A stretch of DNA of 64,000 bases, taken from NCBI RefSeq assembly GCF_001668575.1, contig NZ_LZMD01000085.1, positions 209,908-273,907 of the forward strand, written 5' to 3'. Every line of letters begins with the position of its first letter. The stretch's first letter is position 1. A program made the position numbers and the translations under genes. This DNA comes from Mycobacterium sp. 1164985.4. Its GTDB lineage: Bacteria; Actinomycetota; Actinomycetes; Mycobacteriales; Mycobacteriaceae. The notes under the pieces are model-generated. The model saw only the letters and a program-made list of their open reading frames with translations, had not been told where the DNA came from and did no database searches. Below, in pieces: positions 24,645 to 34,532 of this stretch.

Positions 24645-25499
24645 GTGACTGTCGAACGGCCACCGGATCATGTGCTGGCCGCGTTCGGCCTGACCGGTGT
24701 CGCGCCCGTTGCGCTCGGGCCGGGTTGGGAGGGCGGGTGGCGCTGCGGCGAGGTGGTGGTGTCGATGGTCGCCGACCACGCCCGCGCCGCATGGTCGGCC
24801 AAGGTCCGCGAGACGTTGTTCGTCGACGGGGTGCGCCTGGCGCGTCCCGTGCGGTCCACCGACGGACGGTATGTCGTTGCGGGGTGGCGCGCGGACACCT
24901 TCGTCGCCGGAACTCCCGAACCCCGCCACGACGAGGTGGTCTCGGCCGCGGTGCGCTTGCACGAGGCGACGGCCAAGCTCGAACGCCCGAGGTTCTTGAC
25001 GCAGCCACCGGTGGCGCCGTGGGGCGACGTCGATGTGTTCATCGCCGCCGACCGCGCCGCGTGGGAGGAACGGCCGCTGCACTCGTTGCCGCCGGGCGCC
25101 AAGGTATCGCCGGGTTCCGCCGACGGGCAGCGGTCGGTCGAACTGCTCAATCAGCTTGCCACCCTGCGTAAGCCGACGAAGAGTCCGAGCCAGCTGGTCC
25201 ACGGAGACCTCTACGGCACGGTGCTTTTCGCCGGCACCGCCGCACCCGGGATCACCGACATCATCCCGTACTGGCGTCCGGCGTCCTGGGCGGCGGGCGT
25301 CGTGGTGGTCGATGCGCTGTCTTGGGGCGAGGCCGACGACGGGCTGATCGAACGCTGGAGTCCGCTTCCCGAATGGCCGCAGATGTTGTTGCGCGCGTTG
25401 ATGTTCCGCATCGCCGTGCACGCGCTTCATCCGCGGTCGACGGCGGCCGCCTTCCCCGGTCTGGCGCGCACCGCGGCGCTGGTCCGCCTCGTGCTCTGA
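24645..25499 (+). CDS. TIGR02569-type kinase-like protein
   Basis: Protein of 284 aa of an actinobacterial family distantly related to aminoglycoside phosphotransferases (Rv3205c). The catalytic-loop equivalent is HGDLYGTVLF near residue 187; the Asn normally found five residues after the Asp is replaced (GTV), while the later Asp in GITDIIPYW remains. This suggests a weak or lost phosphotransferase activity. GTG 24645 lies 6 nt after a TACGCT -10 box (24633-24638), so the mRNA is probably leaderless; the neighbouring GTG at 24642 is the other candidate. Confidence 0.83.
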   Translation: MTVERPPDHVLAAFGLTGVAPVALGPGWEGGWRCGEVVVSMVADHARAAWSAKVRETLFVDGVRLARPVRSTDGRYVVAGWRADTFVAGTPEPRHDEVVSAAVRLHEATAKLERPRFLTQPPVAPWGDVDVFIAADRAAWEERPLHSLPPGAKVSPGSADGQRSVELLNQLATLRKPTKSPSQLVHGDLYGTVLFAGTAAPGITDIIPYWRPASWAAGVVVVDALSWGEADDGLIERWSPLPEWPQMLLRALMFRIAVHALHPRSTAAAFPGLARTAALVRLVL

Positions 25500-25514
25500 G
25501 AAGCGGCGTTCGGC

Positions 25515-25811
25515 TCAGAATTCGTGCCGCACCTCGGCAAGCCGGATCCGTCCGTCATGGGCGAGCACGCCTTCGGCGCGAAGACGCTCGAGTTGCCGCG
25601 TCGCCAGGTGCGGAGCCGGTTTACCCGATGCGGTGATCACCCGGTGCCACGGCAGGTCCGACGAGTCGGTGCGCATGATCCAGCCGACGATGCGAGGGCT
25701 GGAAAGCCCTGCGGCATCGGCGATGTCGCCGTAGGTCGACACGCGGCCCGGCGGGATCGCGGCAACCAGCGCACGCACGGCCTCCACCTGCTCGTCGGTG
25801 ACCCGCGCCAT
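25515..25811 (-). CDS. Alkyltransferase-like protein (ATL), MGMT family without active cysteine
   Basis: Protein of 98 aa. It has the MGMT DNA-binding core (PPGRVSTYGDIADAAGL and a GWIMRT arginine-finger region), but the alkyl-acceptor motif PCHR reads PWHR in LPWHRVI, so Trp replaces the reactive Cys. ATL proteins bind O6-alkylguanine, flip it out and hand the lesion to nucleotide-excision repair. ATG 25811 lies 2 nt after the stop of the hydrolase gene upstream, so the two are one operon. Equivalent of Rv3204. Confidence 0.9.
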   Translation of the reverse strand: MARVTDEQVEAVRALVAAIPPGRVSTYGDIADAAGLSSPRIVGWIMRTDSSDLPWHRVITASGKPAPHLATRQLERLRAEGVLAHDGRIRLAEVRHEF

Positions 25812-25813
25812 CG

Positions 25814-26587
25814 TTACGACTCGAGCTGCTCGCGGATCAACGCCGCCGTCTCGGCGGGTTTGGCCTGCGCCACCATGTGATCGCAGTCCCACTCCTGCAG
25901 CGTGAAGTCCGCACCGAGATGCTGCGTGAGCGTGGCGATGAGTTCGTCGTTCGCGTACGGCGGTTTGGTGCGGCCGGCGCGCACGAGTGTCGTGGGAGCA
26001 CCGCTGCGCGGCAACGTGACCGGGCGGGCGAGCTCGCTCCAGTACGACATCATCGCCGGAATGCTGGTCCGCCAGCCGACCCGTCCGGACGGCAGCGTGA
26101 CCAGATGCTCGTCGAGTTCGCGGTCGAGTTCGGCGGGCTCGACCTCACCCCACGACCCGTTGGCTTTCTCGGCGCGCGCCTCGGCGCGGTCGGTGTAGTC
26201 GGGGGAGGCGAACATGTCGTCGGCGATCTGGCGCATCCAGTCGCCGTCGAGGCCCACGGCGGGGTCCAGCAGGACGATCCGCGAGACCAGGTCCGGCCGC
26301 ACGGCAGCCAGATTCAGCGCCACCGCGCCGCCGAAGGAGTGCCCGACCACCACGGCGGGGTTCTCGAGCAGCGCGGCCAGCGCCGCGACGTTCGCGTCGA
26401 TCGACCAGGGCGCCGCCCATGACGAGTGCCCGTGTCCGATCAGGTCCGGTGCGACGACCGCGTACTCGGGCAGGTGGCGGGTGGCCAGCGTCTGCCACCG
26501 CTGACCGTGGCCCGTGACGCCGTGGATCGCCAATACCTGTGCGGGCCCGGCCGGCCCGTAGCGGTGCACGTGCAGAAGTTCGGTCAC
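25814..26587 (-). CDS. lipV: Alpha/beta-hydrolase LipV
   Basis: Protein of 257 aa. Alpha/beta-hydrolase fold with the oxyanion HGVTGHG near residue 22 and the nucleophile elbow GHSFGG near 82 (Ser84). The catalytic Asp and His are probably in the C-terminal third; the His is in the CDHMVAQ segment near 240. No signal peptide, so it acts in the cytosol. M. tuberculosis LipV (Rv3203) hydrolyses medium-chain esters. Start GTG 26587. Cotranscribed with the ATL gene. Divergent from adnA. Confidence 0.88.
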   Translation of the reverse strand: MTELLHVHRYGPAGPAQVLAIHGVTGHGQRWQTLATRHLPEYAVVAPDLIGHGHSSWAAPWSIDANVAALAALLENPAVVVGHSFGGAVALNLAAVRPDLVSRIVLLDPAVGLDGDWMRQIADDMFASPDYTDRAEARAEKANGSWGEVEPAELDRELDEHLVTLPSGRVGWRTSIPAMMSYWSELARPVTLPRSGAPTTLVRAGRTKPPYANDELIATLTQHLGADFTLQEWDCDHMVAQAKPAETAALIREQLES

Positions 26588-26650
26588 GGCTGTTGATGCT
26601 GCCAGTCCCGCTCAGGGCAACTTGTCGGACCCCCGTGGTCTCATGCCCTC

Positions 26651-29600
26651 ATGTCCGCACCGCACACCGACCTCACGCCGAGCGCGCTCACCGATCCCGG
26701 CACACGCGGCGTCTTCCGGGTGATCGGAGGAGCCGGCACCGGTAAGAGCTCGCTGCTGGTGTCGGTGGCGGTCGCGCACATCGCCGCGGGCATGGATCCG
26801 GAATCGGTTCTGCTGCTGACCGGTTCGTCCCGGCTCGGCGCACAGGCGCGTGCCCGCATCACCTCCACGCTGTTACAGGCGGGCACCCGCGCGGCGGTGC
26901 GCGAACCGTTGGTGCGCACCGTGCACTCGTATGCGTTCGCCGTGCTGCGCCTGGCCGCCCAGCGCAACGGCGATCCGCCACCGCGGTTGATCACCAGCGC
27001 CGAACAGGACGGCATCATCCGCGAATTGCTCGCTGGCGACCTCGAGGACGGTGACCGCGCAGCCACCGCGTGGCCGCACCACCTGCGGCCGGCGTTGAAC
27101 ACGGTCGGCTTCGCCAACGAGCTGCGAGACTTGTTGGCCCGCTGCGCTGAACGGGGCATCGATCCCGTAGACCTGCAGCGCATCGGGCGGCGCTCGGGCA
27201 GGCCGGAGTGGCTGGCGGCCGGTCAGTTCGCCCAAGCCTACGAACAGATCATGCTGTTGCGTTCGGCCGTGGGCATGGCGGCACCGCAGGCCACCATCCC
27301 CGCACTGGGCGCGGCCGAACTGGTGGGTGCGGCACTCGAGGCGCTCGCCACCGACAGTGAACTGCTGGCCGCCGAACGGGCCCGGGTCAAAGTCCTCCTC
27401 GTCGACGACGCGCAGCAGCTCGATCCGCAGGCCGCGCGACTGGTCCGGGTGCTGTCTGCGGGCGCCGAAATCACCGTGCTCGCGGGCGATCCCAACCAGG
27501 CGGTGTTCGGCTACCGCGGCGCCGACCCGGCGCTGTTGCGCGGCGAGGAGCCGGCGATCGTGCTCACCGAGTCGCGCCGCTGCGCACCGGCGGTCGCCGA
27601 GGCCATCACCGAGGTCGCGCGACGGCTGCCCGGCGTCGAACACGGCCGCGTGCTGACGGGAGCGCCGGGCCCGTCCGGCACAGTGGCCGTCCGCATCGCC
27701 GCCTCGCCGCACGCGGAGTCGGCGATGATCACCGACGCGCTACGACGGGCACACCTGGTCGACGGCGTCCCGTGGTCCCAGATGGCGGTCATCGTGCGAT
27801 CGGTGCCTCGGCTCGGCGCGGCGCTGGCCCGCACCCTGGCCGCCGCGGGCGTTCCGGTGGACACGCCGGCGCCGGCGGCACCGCTCGGGGACCAACCCGC
27901 CGTGCGGGCTCTGCTCACGGTGCTGGCCGCGACGGCACACGGGCTCGACGCCGAACAGGCGTCCGCACTGCTCACCGGCCCGATCGGACGCGTGGACCCG
28001 GTGTCGTTGCGCCAGCTACGACGCGCGCTGCGACGCATTGACGGCTCCCAACCTCCCCGCGAGTTCGGCGAACTGCTGGTCGAGGCGTTCGAGCACGGCG
28101 TCGACGGGTTGCCGGAGAATCTCGGCCGGCCGTTGGACCGCGTGCGTAAGGTGCTGGCCGCTGCCCGCCGCAGCTCCGAGGCCGGAGCCGATCCGCGCTA
28201 CACGTTATGGCAGGCGTGGCACCGCACCGGATTACAACGCCGCTGGCTTGCGGCGAGCGAACGCGGCGGAGTATCCGGTGCGCAGGCCGACCGCGACCTC
28301 GACGCCGTCACCGCGTTGTTCGACGTCGTCGAGCAGTACGTGAACCGGACCGCGGGCGCCACCCTGCGCGGGCTGATCGACCACGTCGCGAGTCTCGGGC
28401 TGCCCGCCCGAGACGAGGGTGGGCAGGCCGAGGCGGTAGCCGTGCTCAGCGCCCACGCCGCGATGGGACGCGAGTGGGAGTTCGTCGTCATCGCCGGAGT
28501 TCAGGAAGGCTTGTGGCCCAACACCGTTCCGCGGGGCGGCGTGTTGGCCACCCAGCACCTGGTCGACCTGCTGGACGGTGTCACCGAAGGCGCCGACGGT
28601 GTGTCGACCCGGGCGCCGTTGCTGGCGGAGGAACGCCGCCTACTGATCGCGGCGATGGGCCGTGCCCGCAGTCGGCTGCTGGTGACGGCCGTCGACAGCG
28701 ACAGCGGTGACGAGTCGTTGCTTCCGTCGGCGTTCTGCTATGAGTTGAGCGCTCTGGTCGTAAGTGACGACTCCGACATCACCACGCCTGTCATCGCGCC
28801 GCGCGTGTTGGCGCCCGCGGCGTTGGTGGGACGGTTGCGCGCAGTGGTGTGCGCCGCTGACGGCGCCGTCGACGACACGTCGCGTTCCTGCGCTGCAACG
28901 CTTTTGGCGCGGCTGGCGGCGGCCGGGGTGCCGGGTGCCGACCCCGGGCAGTGGCAGTCGATGACGCCGCTGTCCAGCGAGGATCCGCTGTGGAGCGGCG
29001 ACGACCACACCGTGACGCTGTCGCCGTCGACGCTGCAGATGCTCACCGACTGCCCGTTGCGCTGGCTGCTGGAGCGTCACGGCGGCGCCGACGGCCGCGA
29101 CGTGCGATCGGCCGTCGGCTCCCTGGTGCACGCCCTCGTTTCCGACCCGGGGCGCACCGAGAGCCAGATGGTCAACGAGCTCGAAAACGTCTGGCCCAAG
29201 CTGCCGTTCGACTCCGACTGGTATGCCGACAACGAACTCACCCGGCACCGCGCGATGTTGGCGACCTTCGCGCAGTGGCGCGCGCAGACCAGGGGCCGGC
29301 TCACCGAGGTCGGAACCGAGATCGGCGTCGACGGTGTCGTGGTCGATGGCGCGGACGGTGAGCCCGCTGTGCGGGTGCGTGGGCGGGTCGACCGCCTCGA
29401 GCGCGACGGTGAGGGGCGCCTCGTCGTCATCGACCTCAAGACCGGCAAGAGCCCGGTGACCAAGGACGACGCGCAGAACCACGCCCAGCTGGCGATGTAC
29501 CAACTCGCCATCGCCGAAGGCCTTTTCGAACAGGGAGATTCGCCGGGCGGCGGCCGTCTGGTGTACCTGGGCAAGAACGGCGCGTCGGGTCCGACCGATC

Positions 29601-29773
29601 GGGAACAGGACGCGCTGACACCGGAGAAGCACGCCGCGTGGCGCGACTCTGTGCGCCGGGCGGCGGCGGCCACCCAGGGCCCGGAGTTCGTCGCGCGGAT
29701 CAACGACGGCTGCGCCCACTGCCCCGTGCGGGCGATGTGTCCCGCCCAGGCCGCCGCAGGAGGACAGCCATGA
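26651..29773 (+). CDS. adnA: AdnA subunit of the AdnAB helicase-nuclease
   Basis: Protein of 1040 aa. AdnAB resects DNA double-strand breaks for recombination. The N-terminal UvrD-like motor has Walker A GGAGTGKSS at 26-34, but the Walker B/DExQ position reads LLVDDAQQLD, without the usual Glu-X-Gln pair, in line with AdnA being the minor motor. The C-terminal RecB-type nuclease has VIDLKTGKS (catalytic Asp and Lys) and HAQLAMYQLA near 940. Cysteines in CPLRWLL and CAHCPVRAMC fit an Fe-S cluster. Overlaps adnB by ATGA. Equivalent of Rv3202c. Confidence 0.94.
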   Translation: MSAPHTDLTPSALTDPGTRGVFRVIGGAGTGKSSLLVSVAVAHIAAGMDPESVLLLTGSSRLGAQARARITSTLLQAGTRAAVREPLVRTVHSYAFAVLRLAAQRNGDPPPRLITSAEQDGIIRELLAGDLEDGDRAATAWPHHLRPALNTVGFANELRDLLARCAERGIDPVDLQRIGRRSGRPEWLAAGQFAQAYEQIMLLRSAVGMAAPQATIPALGAAELVGAALEALATDSELLAAERARVKVLLVDDAQQLDPQAARLVRVLSAGAEITVLAGDPNQAVFGYRGADPALLRGEEPAIVLTESRRCAPAVAEAITEVARRLPGVEHGRVLTGAPGPSGTVAVRIAASPHAESAMITDALRRAHLVDGVPWSQMAVIVRSVPRLGAALARTLAAAGVPVDTPAPAAPLGDQPAVRALLTVLAATAHGLDAEQASALLTGPIGRVDPVSLRQLRRALRRIDGSQPPREFGELLVEAFEHGVDGLPENLGRPLDRVRKVLAAARRSSEAGADPRYTLWQAWHRTGLQRRWLAASERGGVSGAQADRDLDAVTALFDVVEQYVNRTAGATLRGLIDHVASLGLPARDEGGQAEAVAVLSAHAAMGREWEFVVIAGVQEGLWPNTVPRGGVLATQHLVDLLDGVTEGADGVSTRAPLLAEERRLLIAAMGRARSRLLVTAVDSDSGDESLLPSAFCYELSALVVSDDSDITTPVIAPRVLAPAALVGRLRAVVCAADGAVDDTSRSCAATLLARLAAAGVPGADPGQWQSMTPLSSEDPLWSGDDHTVTLSPSTLQMLTDCPLRWLLERHGGADGRDVRSAVGSLVHALVSDPGRTESQMVNELENVWPKLPFDSDWYADNELTRHRAMLATFAQWRAQTRGRLTEVGTEIGVDGVVVDGADGEPAVRVRGRVDRLERDGEGRLVVIDLKTGKSPVTKDDAQNHAQLAMYQLAIAEGLFEQGDSPGGGRLVYLGKNGASGPTDREQDALTPEKHAAWRDSVRRAAAATQGPEFVARINDGCAHCPVRAMCPAQAAAGGQP

Positions 29774-32700
29774 CGCCGCGCTACAGTCCACACGAACTCG
29801 CCGCCGCGCTTGGCCTTTTCGCGCCGACCGACGAGCAGGCCGCCGTGATCGCCGCCCCTCCGGGTCCTGTCGTGGTGATCGCCGGCGCCGGTGCGGGCAA
29901 GACCGAGACGATGGCCGCGCGGGTGGTGTGGCTGGTCGCGAACGGGTTCGCCCGTCCCGGCGAGGTTCTCGGCCTCACCTTCACGCGCAAGGCCGCCGGA
30001 CAACTTCTGCGCCGTGTCCGCACCCGGCTTGCCCGGCTCGCCGGTGCCGGGCTGCTGCAGAGCGGCGACCTCACCGACGAACCGCCCACAGTCAGCACGT
30101 ATCACGCGTTCGCCGGCAACCTGCTGCGCGAGCACGGCCTGCTGCTTCCGGTGGAGCCCGAGACCCGGCTGCTGAGCGAAACCGAACGGTGGCAGTTGGC
30201 CTTTCGAGTCGTGTGCGAGCACCCAGAACTCGACACGGAGAAGACGCCCGCGGCGGTGACGTCGATGGTGTTGCGCCTGGCCGGTCAGCTCGCCGAGCAT
30301 CTCGTCGACACCGATCAACTGCGCGATACGCACGTTGAGCTCGAGCGGCTGGTGCACACGCTGCCCGCCGGTCCGTACCAGCGCGACCGGGGGCCCAGCC
30401 AATGGCTGCTGCGGCTGCTGGCCACCCAGACCGAACGCACAGAGTTGGTGCCGCTGATCGACGCGCTGCATCAGCGGATGCGCGCCGAGAAGGTGATGGA
30501 CTTCGGCATGCAGATGGCCTCGGCCGCACGGCTGGCCGAGAACTTTCCACAGGTCGGCGAGGAACTGCGTCGGCGGTACCGGGTGGTGTTGCTCGACGAG
30601 TATCAGGACACCGGGCATGCGCAGCGGGTCGCGTTGTCGTCGTTGTTCGGCGGCGGGGCGGACGACGACCTCGCGCTGACCGCGGTCGGCGACCCCATCC
30701 AGTCGATCTACGGGTGGCGCGGCGCATCGGCGACCAACCTGCCGCGCTTCACCACTGATTTCCCGCGGTCGGACGGGACGCCGGCGCCCACCCTGGAGCT
30801 GCGGACGAGCTGGCGCAACCCGCCCCGTGCGCTGCACCTGGCCAACGCCGTTTCGGAGCAGGCGCGGCGTCGTTCGGTCGCGGTGCGCTCACTCCTGCCC
30901 CGACCCGATGCCCAGCCGGGAACGATCCGGTGCGCGCTGCTGAACGATGTTGCAGGCGAACGGGACTGGGTCGCCGACCACATCGCCGGCCTCTACGACC
31001 GCGCCCGCGACGAGGGAGTGCCGGCGCCGACGGCAGCCGTGCTGGTGCGGCGCAACGCCGACGCCGCACCGATGGCCGACGCGCTCACCGCCCGCGGTGT
31101 GCCGGTCGAGGTCGTCGGACTGGCGGGCCTCTTGGGCGTGCCGGAGGTCGCCGACGTGGTGGCGATGCTGCGGATGATCGCCGACCCGACGGCGGGCAGC
31201 GCGGCCATGCGGGTGCTCACCGGGCCGCGCTGGCGGCTGGGTGCCCGTGATATCACCGCACTGTGGCGGCGCGCAGTGCAACTCGACGACACCGGGCAGG
31301 CCGAACCCGCCGGGGTCGCCGACCGCATCGCAGCGCAGGCCGCCCCCGACGCCGACACCGCATGCCTCGCCGAAGCCGTCACCGATCCCGGTGCGCCCGA
31401 ACAGTATTCGCTGGCGGGTCACGCGCGGATCGTCGCGCTCGGTCGCGAGCTCACCGCATTGCGGGCGCACCTATCGCATCCGCTGCCCGAACTCGTGGCC
31501 GAGGTGCGCCGCGTTCTCGGCATCGACACCGAAGTGCGTGCGCGTCGCCCGGTCTCGGCGGGGTGGTCGGGCACCGAACATCTCGACGCGTTCGCCGACG
31601 TGGTCGCCGACTTCGCGAATCGTCCGGGCGCCGATGTCACGGGCCTGCTGGCGTACCTCGACGCCGCCGAGGAGGTGGAGAACGGGTTGGCCCCCGCCGA
31701 AACCTCCGTCGCCGCCGACCGGGTGCAGATCCTGACCATTCACGCGGCCAAGGGACTCGAATGGCAGGTCGTCGCCGTTCCGCACCTGAGCGGACGGGTG
31801 TTTCCCTCCGCCGGCACCGCCCGCACGTGGCTCACCGACGCGGGGGACCTGCCGCCGCTGCTGCGCGGCGACCGGGCGACGCTGTCCGAGCACGGGGTCC
31901 CGGTGCTCGACACCACCGATGTCAACGACCGCAAGCGGTTGTCCGACGTGATCGCCGAACACAAGAAGAACCTCGAACAACGCCGCATCGACGAGGAACG
32001 CCGCCTGCTCTACGTGGCGCTCACCCGCTCCGAGGACACCCTGCTGCTGTCGGGCCATCACTGGGGAGCCTCCGAGAGCAAGGCCCGCGGCCCGTCGGAA
32101 TTCCTGTGCGAGCTCAAGGACATCATCGACCAGGCCGCCGACGAGGGACGACCCTGCGGCGTCGTCGAACATTGGGCGCCCGCCCCCGCCGACGGCGAGC
32201 CGAACCCCCTGTGCGACACGGCGATCGAAGCCGTCTGGCCCGCCGATCCGGCGGGTTCGCATCGTAACGACGTGACCCGCGGGGCGGCTCTTGTCGCCCA
32301 GGCAATGGCGGGCACGCACACCGAGGAACTCGTCGACTCCGAAGAAGGGTGGGCCGACGACGTCGACGCGCTCATCGAGGAGCGCAACCGGGTCGTCGAA
32401 CCGTCGACCGCTGCACTACCGCTGCAGCTCTCGGTCAGCACGATGGTCGAACTCAACAAGGATCCCGATGCGGTGTCGCAGCGGCTTCGCCGCAGGCTGC
32501 CGACGCGGCCCGACCCGCATGCGTTGCTGGGCACCGCATTTCACGACTGGGTGCAGCGCTTTCACCACGCCGAGCGGCTGTTCGACCTCGACGATCTGCC
32601 GGGCGCGGTCGACCACGAGACCGCCGTCACCGAGGAACTGGCCGAGTTGCAGGCGGCGTTCGCGGTGTCGCCGTGGGCCGCCCGTAGCCCGATCGACGTC

Positions 32701-33015
32701 GAGGTGCCGTTCGACATGGTCATCGGCGACCGGGTGGTGCGCGGACGCATCGACGCCGTGTTCGCCGACGACGACGGAGGCGCCGTCGTGGTCGACTGGA
32801 AGACCGGAGAACCGCCGAGCGCACCGGAAGCGATACAGCACAACGCGATTCAGCTCGCCGTGTACCGGCAGGCGTGGGCGGCGCTGCATGGAGTTCCGGT
32901 CGAGTCGGTGCGGGCGGCGTTCCACTATGTGCGCAGCGGCGTCACCCTCACCCCCGAAAAACTGCCCGACCTCGACGAGTTGGCCGGGCTGTTGGAGACG
33001 GCGGATGCGGCCTAA
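29770..33015 (+). CDS. adnB: AdnB subunit of the AdnAB helicase-nuclease
   Basis: Protein of 1081 aa, the lead motor. Canonical SF1A motifs: GAGAGKTETMAAR (Walker A) near residue 42, LTFTRKAA, LLDEYQDTGH (Walker B, intact Glu) near 277, GDPIQSIYGWRGA near 307, TIHAAKGLEW and VALTRSED. The C-terminal nuclease has GRIDAVFAD and VVVDWKTGE with the Asp and Lys, near 1000. ATG 29770 overlaps adnA and has a GGAGGA site, ensuring 1:1 heterodimer synthesis. Ends convergent to the DoxX gene with a 4-nt overlap. Equivalent of Rv3201c. Confidence 0.95.
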   Translation: MTPRYSPHELAAALGLFAPTDEQAAVIAAPPGPVVVIAGAGAGKTETMAARVVWLVANGFARPGEVLGLTFTRKAAGQLLRRVRTRLARLAGAGLLQSGDLTDEPPTVSTYHAFAGNLLREHGLLLPVEPETRLLSETERWQLAFRVVCEHPELDTEKTPAAVTSMVLRLAGQLAEHLVDTDQLRDTHVELERLVHTLPAGPYQRDRGPSQWLLRLLATQTERTELVPLIDALHQRMRAEKVMDFGMQMASAARLAENFPQVGEELRRRYRVVLLDEYQDTGHAQRVALSSLFGGGADDDLALTAVGDPIQSIYGWRGASATNLPRFTTDFPRSDGTPAPTLELRTSWRNPPRALHLANAVSEQARRRSVAVRSLLPRPDAQPGTIRCALLNDVAGERDWVADHIAGLYDRARDEGVPAPTAAVLVRRNADAAPMADALTARGVPVEVVGLAGLLGVPEVADVVAMLRMIADPTAGSAAMRVLTGPRWRLGARDITALWRRAVQLDDTGQAEPAGVADRIAAQAAPDADTACLAEAVTDPGAPEQYSLAGHARIVALGRELTALRAHLSHPLPELVAEVRRVLGIDTEVRARRPVSAGWSGTEHLDAFADVVADFANRPGADVTGLLAYLDAAEEVENGLAPAETSVAADRVQILTIHAAKGLEWQVVAVPHLSGRVFPSAGTARTWLTDAGDLPPLLRGDRATLSEHGVPVLDTTDVNDRKRLSDVIAEHKKNLEQRRIDEERRLLYVALTRSEDTLLLSGHHWGASESKARGPSEFLCELKDIIDQAADEGRPCGVVEHWAPAPADGEPNPLCDTAIEAVWPADPAGSHRNDVTRGAALVAQAMAGTHTEELVDSEEGWADDVDALIEERNRVVEPSTAALPLQLSVSTMVELNKDPDAVSQRLRRRLPTRPDPHALLGTAFHDWVQRFHHAERLFDLDDLPGAVDHETAVTEELAELQAAFAVSPWAARSPIDVEVPFDMVIGDRVVRGRIDAVFADDDGGAVVVDWKTGEPPSAPEAIQHNAIQLAVYRQAWAALHGVPVESVRAAFHYVRSGVTLTPEKLPDLDELAGLLETADAA

Positions 33016-33407
33016 GAGGTGCGATAGACCTTCACGGCCTCGACGATCATCGGAATCTGCAGCGGCAGGCGGGCGATCGCGATCAACCGCATCGGCAGCG
33101 GTTTGTTCTTCCACAGCCGCACCATGTTGATGTTGGCCGGATACACCGCGAGGAACAGCGCGACGGCGGCCAACGCGCCGAAACGTCGCGTCTTCGGCCA
33201 CAGCAGTAGACCGGCCACACCGATTTCGGCGACGCCCGAAGCGTAGGTGTAGAAGCGCGGGCTGCCGGGCAGCTCGGCCGGAATGATGCCGTCGAACGGC
33301 TTCGGGGCGACGAAGTGCAGCGTCCCGATACCCAGCAGGCCGGCCGCCATCCGATAGGCGCGCGACGGGTTGGCGACTTGCTGCAGTTCGGCCGGGGGAG
33401 AGGTCAT
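33012..33407 (-). CDS. DoxX-like membrane protein
   Basis: Protein of 131 aa with four hydrophobic segments (about 20-40, 48-72, 76-96 and 104-124), of the DoxX family. Typical features are the first-helix LGIGTLHFVAP and the third PANINMVRLWKNK. DoxX-type proteins take part in membrane redox and thiol stress responses in mycobacteria, but this one is not the DoxX of the SodA complex by context. The ATG at 33407 follows CACAAT by 6 nt, hinting at a leaderless mRNA. The stop shares 4 nt with adnB's stop. It lies between adnB and the potassium channel gene. Confidence 0.8.
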   Translation of the reverse strand: MTSPPAELQQVANPSRAYRMAAGLLGIGTLHFVAPKPFDGIIPAELPGSPRFYTYASGVAEIGVAGLLLWPKTRRFGALAAVALFLAVYPANINMVRLWKNKPLPMRLIAIARLPLQIPMIVEAVKVYRTS

Positions 33408-33455
33408 GATTACATTGTGGCGTGCACAACCCTGCGAGACCGGTAACGGGTCTTC

Positions 33456-34532
33456 GTGGCGAAAGGTAGGCTGCGGCGCCGGCTCGCCGCGATCGAGCAG
33501 GACCTGACCTCGCAGCCCGACTCGCGGCTCGTCGACATCCTGCGGATCCCCGAACCGTGGGTCAGCCCCACCCAGCGGATCATCCGTCGCGTCATCTACG
33601 CGACGCTGGCGCTTCTCGCCGCCGTGTTCATCGTTTACCTGGACCGCGACGGCTACCGCGATGTGCAGGACAACCAGCTGTCGTTCCTGGACTGCCTGTA
33701 CTACGCGACGGTGTCGCTGTCGACGACCGGCTACGGCGACATAACCCCGTTCACCCCCGAGGCCCGGTTGATCAACGTCCTGGTGATCACCCCGCTGCGC
33801 GTCGCGTTCCTGATCGTGCTGATCGGTACGACGGTGGAAACGCTGACCAGCCAGTCGCGGGCGGCATTGAAGATCCAGCGATGGAGGAGCAGAGTGCGCA
33901 ACCACACCGTCGTCATCGGCTACGGCACCAAGGGCAGGACGGCGGTCGCCGCGATGGTCGGCGACGAGGTCGCACCCGCCGACATCGTCGTCGTTGACGA
34001 GAACGCGGGCGTGCTCGAACGCGCCCGCAGCGCCGGATTGGTCACCGTCCACGGCGACGCGACCAAGGCCGACATCCTGCGCTTGGCCAGCGCCCAGCAT
34101 GCGAAGTCGATCATCGTCGCCACCGACGACGACGCCAGCGCGGTGCTGGTCACCCTGACGGCACGCGAACTCGCGCCGAACGCCAAGATCATCGCCGCCG
34201 CCCGCGAATCTGACAATCAGCACCTGCTGCGGCAGTCGGGCGCCGACTCGACCGTCGTGTCGTCGGAGACCGCGGGCCGGCTGCTCGGCATAGCCACACA
34301 GACGCCCAGCGTTGTGCAGATCATGGAAGACCTGTTGACGCCCGACGCCGGCTTCGCGATCGCCGAACGAGAAGTGACGCCCAAAGAGGTGGGCGGATCC
34401 CCGCGCCATCTTCACGACATCGTGCTCGGCGTGGTCCGCGGAGGGGAACTGCTGCGGGTCGATTCGCCGGAAGTGGACACGGTCGAATCCGGTGACCGGC
34501 TGCTCTACATCCGCAACGCGGACACCGAGTGA
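33456..34532 (+). CDS. Potassium channel subunit with RCK/TrkA-N regulatory domain
   Basis: Protein of 358 aa. Two helices (about 46-65 and 104-124) flank the pore loop with the selectivity filter STTGYGD near residue 90. The cytoplasmic RCK domain begins VVIGYGTKGRTAV near 152, a Rossmann nucleotide fold, and continues to a TrkA-C-like end. Tetrameric K+ channel gated by ligand on the RCK ring. Equivalent of Rv3200c. GTG 33456. Its stop overlaps the nudC start by 1 nt (TGATG), so K+ channel and NAD(H) hydrolase are coexpressed. Confidence 0.92.
   Translation: MAKGRLRRRLAAIEQDLTSQPDSRLVDILRIPEPWVSPTQRIIRRVIYATLALLAAVFIVYLDRDGYRDVQDNQLSFLDCLYYATVSLSTTGYGDITPFTPEARLINVLVITPLRVAFLIVLIGTTVETLTSQSRAALKIQRWRSRVRNHTVVIGYGTKGRTAVAAMVGDEVAPADIVVVDENAGVLERARSAGLVTVHGDATKADILRLASAQHAKSIIVATDDDASAVLVTLTARELAPNAKIIAAARESDNQHLLRQSGADSTVVSSETAGRLLGIATQTPSVVQIMEDLLTPDAGFAIAEREVTPKEVGGSPRHLHDIVLGVVRGGELLRVDSPEVDTVESGDRLLYIRNADTE

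Noticed and set aside
23415..25430. Minus-strand frame of 671 codons across moeZ
   Set aside because: Antisense to moeZ and the kinase-like gene, no motif and no ribosome site.
26651..33015. Two UvrD-like helicase-nuclease genes read as a phage-defence system
   Set aside because: Sequence and operon layout match the housekeeping AdnAB recombination machine of mycobacteria.
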